From NCBI RefSeq assembly GCF_954871325.1, contig NC_088775.1, forward strand, positions 4,885,475 to 4,949,474: DNA of 64,000 nt, read 5' to 3'. Positions 56,221-64,000 of the stretch are shown one piece after another; the stretch's first letter is position 1, and each line of letters opens with the position of its first letter. A program made the translations under genes and the position numbers. A model generated the notes under the pieces. It was not told where the DNA came from and made no database searches. It saw nothing but the letters and a program-made list of their open reading frames with translations. Source of the DNA: Gordionus sp. m RMFG-2023 (Eukaryota; Nematomorpha; Gordioida; Chordodea; Parachordodidae).

Positions 56221-56945
56221 TCATCCAAGAGAAGAGTGAATACTTAAAAAATTAGACCGGCAAATTTCCAGGGAAATCTGCTGGCGAAGGTAAAATCCTT
56301 CATTGGGGTCCCCTGAGATCTGTCTCATTTTTTTTCCTATAATTTTAATGAAATTGAGGGCCTCGTTTCCAAACATGCCTAGGGTATTGGTAACGATAGG
56401 AATGAACATAGTGTTGGCGAGGCAAGCGTATTTATTTTTTTTAAGGATTTCTGCCTTTTCGATAGCAGAAAATGAGAGGTTAGACTTGGCAGCAAAATCA
56501 ACGCAAGTGTAATCCCATGTTAGCGGAAGACCATTAGACCAGGGTATGAGAGAAATACCATCCGGGCGTATGGCGTATTCGTTTGAAAGACCCACTGGTT
56601 CGAGGGTAGATGGGATATTAACTTTTTTGAGGGCGGCTAGTAAAATGTTATTGATAGATTTATGACGAGGTTGTCGTCCACGGGAGAACTTGCAGTGCAA
56701 GGGATGGTAAGCCTTCGATTCAATGGGCTGACCACAATCGATGCAGATGGAGGGAACTACGACATTACAGCCGAGGCGGAGGGCTATAGATATACGTAGC
56801 TGTTCGCCAGTCATGAGGAGACCAAGATTGGCGCTGGGGATGGCTTCCAACCATTCGTAGCCAGAGTTTGCATTTAGTACCAAATTATTGGGATTTTCCT
56901 CAAAAAACAATTGTTTTTGAAAAAGAACTCTTTTTAAAATAAGAA
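56221..56945 (-). pseudogene. LINE 3' fragment: CCHC finger and restriction-like endonuclease domain
   Basis: An open frame of 229 codons (56910-56221) aligns along its length with the C-terminal third of the element at 26127-28436: SGYEWLEAIPS, the finger CIDCGQPIESKAYHPLHC, GRQPRHKSINN, IRPDG, LTWDYTCVD, KKNKY and GDPNEGFYLRQQ. The open frame continues upstream to about 56945 (KRVLFQKQLFF), then stops matching. This is the normal 5' truncation of a LINE insertion, with no further break in the retained part. The two copies differ at many residues, so they are separate lineages. No inverted repeat is visible at this copy's 3' end. Confidence 0.85.
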
Positions 56946-57254
56946 AACTTTTATAAATAAAAATCGTAAATTACATGTTTTTTATATTATATTATTTTTA
57001 ACATATGAATTTAAAATAAATAAAATGAAAGTTTAAAATAAAGAAAATAAAATTCTTAAAACTTGAACCAGGGGACCCTAAATTTAAAAAAAAGGGTTTG
57101 AGTTTACCTAAATATCGAGGGTTCCCTGGAATTTAAGGGGGGTAAATGGAAAAATTATTTACTAAATAACCTCATCCATGATGCAAATAGAATTTAAGGG
57201 GAGGTAAATGAAAAAAATTACATATCTTATATAGCCATTTTATTAGGAAAATGG

Positions 57255-57477
57255 TAGTGTTGTTAAACGGTTCAATTTTGAGCCGATTTTTAAAAACGGC
57301 CAACTCGATATTTTATCCAGAAAATATTACGCAAGCCTAAAGATTTTGCTCTTAGATGGCACATAGGATTGAACATCTATTGGGTAAATCTCGACGCTTA
57401 TACAATATTTTCCTGGCTATAATGTTGAGTTAGCCGTTTTTAAAAATCGGCTCGAATCTAGCCGTTCAAAAACACTA
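57255..57477. mobile_element. MITE family A copy with exact target duplication
   Basis: Begins TAGTGTTGTTAAACGGTTCA and ends GCCGTTCAAAAACACTA. Exact 8-bp duplication GAAAATGG at 57247-57254 and 57478-57485. One of the best preserved copies. Confidence 0.96.
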
Positions 57478-57839
57478 GAAAATGGAATTTATGTTATGGG
57501 GGTAGATAGAAAAAAAACAAACCTTTTTATTTGAAACTTATTTTAAGGTTTCATAAATGAGCCCGGGATCTAATTTACCCTATATTTTTGAAAAAGTTTA
57601 TAAATAATTTGGAACCAATTCTCTAATTTAGTCAAACAAGTCATTTTTATTTCGAATATAACCAAAAACAAAAATTTAAAACATTAATTTCGATTTACAA
57701 AAATCGAACACATTAACAAAATATATTTGTAAATAATACGGTTAGCGACATGTAATAACAAAACCAAAAATTTTTTTTCCGAGGTTTTTATAAAAATATT
57801 TTATTTTTGAAAATGGTACCAATGACTGGCAAATCATCA

Positions 57840-58520
57840 CTTAACATAATATATAACATTCACGGCATTATCCATGGTTCTACTAGTATATTTTAATATA
57901 AATTTTGGAGTTTTTTTCCAAGCTTCCAGTTCAAAATGGGTTTCCAGGATATAAACACCTACATTGTAATTTTCTAAGCATCGCATATCGATTGTTGTTT
58001 TAAGTAGTACATCAATCACTGCCAAACTAATATATTGTTTCCAATTTTCTCTAGTGTGTTTAATTTACATATACTTTGTTTAAACTCCACACAGACTATT
58101 CCATTTCTTGTGAGTAAGACATAAGCCTTAGGTTTCAATTCTGATAAAAAATATATGAATATTATATAAAAAATAATTTACTGCCAAGATTATTAACAAT
58201 ATATGGTATATTTTCCGAGGTATCTTGTTAAATTTCTAAATTCTATATAAAAAATATAGCCAATAAAAAATGAATATTAAAAACTTGAATTTATTTAATC
58301 CTTTAATAAAAAGTTAATAAATTCTTATTGGGGAATTTCGTGGTTCTGTTATTAAATAAATATAGTAAAATAATTTTATATAAAAATAAAATACCAGGTC
58401 TCAAATACATACTTTCTATTTTTTTCTCTCAATTTTTCTTGATAAACCTAAATGTAGGATCTAATCTTCAAGGTCTTCCCTGTCTTTTCATCCTGGCTGG
58501 TAATTTGATATTCATTAATA
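57840..58520 (-). pseudogene. Possible remnant of an unidentified coding sequence
   Basis: On the minus strand, KLPARMKRQGRP (about 58510-58475) resembles the basic RGRPKG stretch seen in some transposon-derived and zinc-finger proteins. After a frame break, an open stretch LAVIDVLLKTTIDMRCLENYNVGVYI with ETHFELEAWKK follows (58025-57837). The two may belong together, but no family is identified and the match is short. Confidence 0.25.
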
Positions 58521-58896
58521 TCATCTCCATATTTTCTTTGTATAAATTAGTAAATGAAAATAATATTTATAGGATAAATTTATAGTGATGTAAACATTTT
58601 TAAAAAAATCGAACGCGTTCGCGTTCAACGTTCATTGACAAAAATCGAACGCGTTCACGTTCACGAATTCAAAAAAAGGAACGCGTTCAAGTTCATGAAC
58701 GCGTTCATGCGTTCAAGTTCATGAACGCGTTCATGCGTTCAAAATTTTATGATAAATTTTTTTTTAAATTTAATTTAATATAAATAAATATGCCTTATAT
58801 TTTTCAACACAATATATTAGCCATGATAAAAAATAATAGTTTTATTTTGATAATATAATTATAAATACAATATAATAGAGCGATAAAAAAATAAAT

Positions 58897-61504
58897 TTAT
58901 AAAAAAAATTTCTTATTAATTTTTAATAATAATTGCTTTTCAAAATTTTCATCTGATAGGCATGAACGCTTGGCAGTTAATACAGCGTTAGCTATACTAA
59001 AAACTCGCTCAACAGGGGCAGATGAAGGGATTGCGGTGTTATACTTGATAAACAATTCTTTTAAAAGGGGGAATTTATTAAAAACATTTAATGTTTTATC
59101 CTATTGTTTCAAAAAATTGAGCTATGTTATCATCCTCCAATCTGCCCTCTTCTTCCTCGTCAAAAAAAAAGTTATCTCGGAATTGACAGTTCTTTCATTA
59201 TCAATTCTTGGGGTTTCAATGCCTTTTTTCAAAAGAGCTATAAGTTTATTCTTTAAAGGTTAGTTTTGTGGAAGCTTTATCCAAGGCCATTGAAGCTTGA
59301 ATATCGGATGTATAATTGCTGAAAGAAGATATTGATCTTCATATATATGTTGAAATCTTTAAAAAAATAAAATATATGTAATTAATTTGATAGTGATAGG
59401 TTTAATACCTTTTATTAATCCCATTTAATACAGCATCTATCAATGGTTGCCCATATTTTAGACCACTGAGTTTGTTTAATTTTATAATAACTATTGTTAT
59501 TGTCGGGGTCAAATATCCCAAATGCATCTTTTCCTCACTTTCTAAAATAGTGAGAGCTGTTGCAATAGGCTCCATGATCTATTTTAATATTTAAAAAAAT
59601 TCATTATAATATTTATTCTAAAAAATTTTATTAGGACTTACAATACAGTACTCTTCCAAAAAATTTTTATCATTGTTTGAGAGTCTAGCTAATCCTCCCA
59701 TATCACAGACTTTGTCAAACAAACTAGAATTTTCTTTTACTAAGGAATCTATTAATTTCAAAGAATTATAATAAGAATTCCATCGGGTAATAACAGGCCT
59801 AATAAGTAATCTTGACAAATTACTCTTTAAGTCTGCAGCAAATGATGTTGACTGATTTTGTTTGTTCCATAAACTTTTGCATTTATCAAATGCACTATTT
59901 AATATTCTTTTAAAAGATACATCTTCTAATGCTTTTTCAGCATCAACACTTGCCACTAAATTAAGATTGTGGCAAGCACAAGAGTGATGTTTGGGGAGAT
60001 AGATAAAGTTTTCCTCCCTATTTTGATTTTCAAACACCTCATTTAATGATAATGATTCAATTTCATCTTCCTCATCTTCAGATATTTTCTCAATTAATCT
60101 ATAATTTTTTTTAAATATAAAAATTAAAATATAGACTATTTATTTATACCTAAAGGCCTTTAAAAAGTTTCTTGCATTATCAGTGACACATAATGTTACC
60201 TTATTATGTATTTTAAATTTCTTTAGAAGGTTTGAAATTGTTTCAGCTAAATAATCATATGTGTATTTGCTAGTTAGCCTTTGGCAAGCTAAGCATGCCG
60301 ATTTTCTTTCTAAAGTGACAGCATCTAACCAGTGTACAGTCATGCCTAAAAACGAACTAATAATATAAACAAATTGATATATTCAAAGTTTAATGTACAA
60401 AATACCGATGGTATGATGACCATGAATCTGCTGTGATGCAAAGAATTGTTTGATTGCCTAAACAAGTTATCATTTTATCTATCATGATATTATAATCTTT
60501 TGATATTTTTGACACAAGGGTCGGGCGTGACATAACCTTTTTATTTGGTTGTAATGTGGTTATCATTTTTACAAAAGCAGGTTTTTCAACAATATTAAAA
60601 GGCTCTAGTTCTTCTATAATGAAGTTAATTATTGCATCATCAATTTGTGATTGAATCACATTTGATGCATTTTTTTTATAATTTAAGAGTGTCTGTTGTT
60701 TAAATTTCTCAGCCTTTACTATTTTTTTTAATTGTATCACTATAATTTGTTAAATGATCATTAATTTCTTGCATCATACTATCATGAGAACTCTGTAAAA
60801 ATTAAGGAATTTTTGATAAATTATGCTACAGATAATATTATTTTATTAAATTGGTAATAGCAAAGTTATGACTTATAAAATAATTCTAAAATCAGTGTTT
60901 GGCAGTACCACAAATACTTGTATCTAAGATACAAGATCCTTTTGTATCTTGTAATTAGTACTTTTTGACATTTTTAACTAGTCTGAAAAGAATCTTTTTC
61001 ATTTTCTTGACAAAAGATATATTCTTTTTAATATTTATGTTTTTTAAAATTTTACATATCACAGTATATATCTTATTTTCCCCTATTTTAAATACATTGA
61101 CAAACAAAATTAGCTCCCATAAAAATACTAGTTTCCCTTTCATATCTATGCTAAGAATGGACTAATACTAATATTAAAATGCCTTATTATAATTAACTCT
61201 ATATATATTATGTAATTATTTTTACTTAGAACAATTAAAATAAATTATTAACTGGCTATATAGTTATACATATTATATAATATAAAATAATTAATGTTAC
61301 AATCAGATGTCTTTTTAAATTGGAGCTTGAAGATGTTGACACTGATATAATACTTTTTGGACACATTTTACATTTGGTAACTATTGAATTACCTTTTGAT
61401 TTTAAAACAGTGAAATATTTTTGATATTTGGGCCATGGTAATTCTAATTCATCTAATATTGAATTTTGATTTTCAGAATCTGATGATGAAATATTTATAT
61501 CCAT
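58897..61504 (-). CDS. hAT transposase with BED zinc finger, six exons, slightly damaged
   Basis: Exon 1 (61504-61301) encodes a BED finger, W-P-K-Y-Q-K-Y-F then CKMC and HLISSH across the junction. Exon 2 (60792-60406) includes TADSWSSYHR. Exon 3 (60356-60150) has SFLGMTVHWLDAVTLER and CVTDNARNFLKAF. Exon 4 (60098-59642) has HSCACHNLNL and TRWNSYYNSL. Exon 5 (59578-59409) has EKMHLGYLTPTIT. Exon 6 (59356-58897) has HPIFKLQWPW and the C-terminal dimerisation block IPSSAPVERVFSIANAVLTA with LSDENFEKQLLLKIN. All introns are GT-AG and in phase. An A8 run in exon 2 appears one base off frame, and exon 6 has a stop after IKLPQN plus a further shift. BED fingers bind the transposon ends; the core cuts and joins DNA. 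Confidence 0.9.
60898..60965. repeat. Palindromic TGTATCTAAGATACA cluster in a hAT intron
   Basis: ACTTGTATCTAAGATACAAG and TTTTGTATCTTGTAATTAGT lie within about 65 bases, resembling the word arrays of family C. It could be a very short MITE in the transposase's first intron. No duplication found. Confidence 0.4.
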
Positions 61505-61639
61505 GCAAATGCTAATCTATTAAATTAAAATATAAAATATTCAAATTAATAAACTTTAATCTTATCTTCTTTAGCAGTAGCACGTTATGGTACGTTAATT
61601 GCAATATGAAAGAGGAAAAAGTAAAAACAGCTGATTAAA

Positions 61640-61758
61640 AAATATAAGACTTTTTTGTTAAAAAATTGGATTAAATATTAATTTTTCAAATAAATAAAAA
61701 TATAAGACTTTTTTGTTAAAAAATGCGGATTAATATTAATTTTTCAAATAAATAAAAA
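61640..61758. repeat. Tandem repeat, two units of about 60 bp
   Basis: Each unit starts ATATAAGACTTTTTTGTTAA and ends TTTTCAAATAAATAAAA. The units differ by one or two bases. A single unit is found in the relative at about 63192-63250. Confidence 0.85.
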
Positions 61759-62285
61759 TAAAAAGTGTTTTTAAAATTGAACGAACGTAAAATTGAACGC
61801 GTTCATCAAAGAAAAGGAACGCGTTCACGTTCAAAGTTCGTCAAAAAAAAAGGAACGCCGTTCATCACCTTTTTTCAAAAAAACGAACTTCGTTCACGTT
61901 CCAACACTATAAATTTATATATATTTTATGAATTATAATAATTGATGATATTTGGATATCACATTTATTAAAATGACCATATTAATATTTAGAAAATAGA
62001 TATCTTTGTGGAGAAGCAGTCAAATAGTAGGAAAGATCACATTAGACATTATGAGGGTTTGATATGAAATAATTAAAAATATTATGAAAATAAATAAAAG
62101 ATTTTTATATTTTGAAAATACGTATCTCGTATAGAGAGACAGCCAAATCTGATGATGTAACAAAGGATAATATATCATCTTGACTACATTTTTCCATAAT
62201 GTCTATTTGTTTTTCGATAAATTAGAATTTATCTCGTGAGAGATTAGCTGATGATGTTAGTTTTTGTAATTTTATTATATATTTC

Positions 62286-63355
62286 TAGTACTGTAATCAT
62301 TTCTAAAAATATCGAACGCGTTCAACGTTCATTGATAAAAATCAAACGCGTTCACTTTCATATAAGAGAAACGCGTTCAGGTTTGTTCAAAATATCTTGA
62401 TAAATTTTTTTAAATATAATTTAATGTAAATAAATGTCTTATATATTTTAACACATTATATTAAGCCATGTTAAAAAATATTATAGTTTTATTTTGATAA
62501 TATAATTATAAATGCAATATAATATTCAATAACGCTATAAGTTTATTAGGTTCGTTCTAGGGAAGTTTTATCCATGGCCATTGAGGCTTGAATATTAGTT
62601 GTATAATTGCAGAAAGAACATATTGATCTTTATGAATATGTTCTAATCTTAAAAAAAAATATATGTAATTAATATTGATAGGTTTAATACCATTTATTAA
62701 TTACATATAATACCTTCTATCAATGGTTGATCATATTTAAGGTCACTAATTTTTTTTAATTTTTAAATAACTATCGTTATTGTAGGAGTCAAATAGCCCA
62801 AATGCATTTTTTCTTCAAATTTAATGATTTTACTTAGTTATATTATATAAAATAAAAGAATTAATATTGAAATCAAATGTCGTTTTAAATTGCAACTTGA
62901 AGATTTTGAAACGAATATACAACTTTTTGGGCACAATTTACATTTGGTAAGTATTGAATTCCTTTGATATAGGATGTTACTGCAAAATATTTATCATATT
63001 AGGATCATGGCAATGTTAATTCATCTAATTTTAAATTTTCAGAGTCAAAGGATGATAATGAAATAATAATAATATACATGCTTACACTAATATATTAAAT
63101 TAAAATATAAACAATAATATTCAAATTAATAAACTGTAATAATGGCTTGTTAAAAAATTGAAATGTGAAAGGAAAAACAGCTGATCAAAAAATATGAGAC
63201 TTTTTTTTAAAAAATTCGAATTAATATTAAATTTTTCAAATAAATAAAAATAAAATGTGTTTTTTAAAATTGAACGAACGTTAAATTCGAACGCGTTCGT
63301 CAAAAAAAAGGAACGATTTCATTCGTCATAAATAAAAAGAACGCCGTTCATCATT
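62286..63355 (-). mobile_element. Internally deleted relative of the hAT transposon
   Basis: Begins TAGTACTGTAATCA, followed by GAACGCGTTC words, like the left end at 58583. The middle matches in order the exon 6/exon 5 region (62560-62815, compare 59265-59535) and, after a jump, the exon 1 region (62830-63080, compare 61240-61505). It then matches the right-end sequence with AACGAACG and GAACGCGTTC (63270-63355). Exons 2-4 are missing. The matched parts have drifted noticeably. The right tip and a target duplication could not be fixed. It is a non-autonomous derivative of the same family only about 380 bp from the fuller copy. Confidence 0.85.
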
Positions 63356-63524
63356 TTTTCCACAGATTGCGATAATTATTTCTTGGGAAAATCTTGATGT
63401 ATGAGTATTTTCCTGCTGCACAGTTTAGAAAAATATTTGTATAAATCGTAGGAAACACGCAGAGTCATTATATCGTCGGTCTAGAATTGGAGTGCTCCAC
63501 TTGTGCAAATGTTGAAAATGAGCA

Positions 63525-63778
63525 AATAACATTAAAGTTCAAAATAAAATATCGGAAAAAGTTGTTGATTAATTTTGACAATAACTTTGGCAAAAATTAA
63601 TATAATTTAGTTATATTAATATATATATATAGAATAAATAAGTTATTATCCACTTCTAACTCAAAAATTTTGAATGTTTAAAATGAGAAAATCAACATTA
63701 AAGTTTAAAATAAAATATCGGAAAAAGTTGTTGATTAATTTTGACAATAACTTTGGCAAAAATTAATATTTTTTAATC
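63525..63778. repeat. Direct repeat of about 85 bp, two copies
   Basis: The segments about 63525-63608 and 63690-63774 share AAAATAAAATATCGGAAAAA and GTTGTTGATTAATTTTGACA with only a few differences. The spacing is about 165 bases. Origin unknown. Confidence 0.75.
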
Positions 63779-63800
63779 TAGTTTTTATTTATATATATAT

Positions 63801-64000
63801 CAGAGACCTGCAGAGGTACCATTTGCACGGCCCGGCCCGGTTTTAAATTTTTTAGGCCCGGCCCGGATATTTTTAAAAAAAAATTTTTACGGCCCGGCCC
63901 GGATTTAAAAATTTCAGGCCCAGCTCGGAATTTTTTAAAATTATATTCGACCTGGTATATACAAAAATTCACCTATGAGATATTTTATCATATTTTTCAG
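63801..64000. mobile_element. MITE family E copy, cut by the window end
   Basis: Begins CAGAGACCTGCAGAGGTACC, the same start as the copy at 48538, and continues with GGCCCGGCCCGG repeats to about 63930. Its right end was not found and may lie beyond the window. Confidence 0.75.

Larger units (their letters stand above)
58583..61909 (-). mobile_element. Full-length hAT transposon with exact 8-bp target duplication
   Basis: The left end is TAGTGATGTAAACA and the right end is the complement of TAGTGTTGGAACGTGAACG. TAAATTTA is duplicated exactly at 58575-58582 and 61910-61917. Both ends carry arrays of the palindrome GAACGCGTTC: five or more full or near copies in 58609-58740, four or more in 61795-61900. 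The 3.3-kb interior holds an intron-containing transposase on the minus strand. A tandem duplication of about 60 bp lies at 61640-61758. This is the only element in the window that could plausibly have supplied hAT transposase, though its gene has some frame damage. Confidence 0.95.

Noticed and set aside
10652-57477. Regularly recurring short repeats as a CRISPR-like array
   Set aside because: Spacing is irregular over tens of kilobases, the genome is eukaryotic, and copies have transposon target duplications.
58970-59263. Plus-strand 97-codon frame over the hAT 3' region
   Set aside because: Antisense to the transposase dimerisation domain, which matches its family well on the minus strand.

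Overview
The window is AT-rich nuclear DNA from an animal. Genes are split by GT-AG introns, there is a seven-transmembrane neuropeptide-type receptor, and the spaces between exons are packed with DNA transposons. I cannot name the species. An AT-rich invertebrate with a very active hAT fauna fits best. No rRNA, tRNA, CRISPR array or virus-like (LTR, Polinton) element was recognised.

Layout. (1) 64-5207, plus strand: a complete 8-exon proteasome alpha-5 subunit gene (PSMA5), whose intron 6 holds a 2.45-kb piggyBac element with precise TTAA ends and a broken transposase. (2) 5702-6218: a hAT-type MITE built on CCGGTCC repeats. (3) 8584-34229, minus strand: a rhodopsin-family GPCR in three exons (33925-34229, 12755-12988, 8584-10357; 770 aa). 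Its 20.9-kb intron 1 holds dozens of MITEs, a (TTCTC)n tract and a reverse transcriptase element at 25981-28504. (4) 34230-56200: no host gene recognised; MITEs, a decayed antisense LINE fragment and long AT-rich stretches. (5) 56221-56945: a 5'-truncated relative of the reverse transcriptase element. (6) 58583-61909, minus strand: a full-length hAT transposon with an exact 8-bp target duplication and a six-exon BED-finger transposase, followed by a shrunken relative at 62286-63355. (7) 63801 to the end: a GGCCCGG-type MITE cut by the window edge.

Most of the non-coding DNA belongs to a few short repeat families. I call them A (about 200-bp hairpins, ends TAGTGTTG, about 22 copies or pieces), B (about 300 bp, ends CCAATGACAT, 5 copies), C (TATCTAGATA arrays, 2 copies), D (CCGGTCC), E (GGCCCGG, 5 copies) and F (CAGGG ends, TTCAAAGATC). 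A, B, C, D, E and F have at least one copy each with an exact or near-exact 8-bp target duplication, pointing to hAT-type transposition. Several families carry a short palindromic word repeated near both ends, as the autonomous hAT does with GAACGCGTTC.

The item most worth following up is the element at 25981-28504. It encodes a reverse transcriptase with YLDD, a CCHC finger and a PD-type restriction-like endonuclease, yet is bounded by about 80-bp inverted repeats (51 bp identical), which LINEs of this kind are not expected to have.
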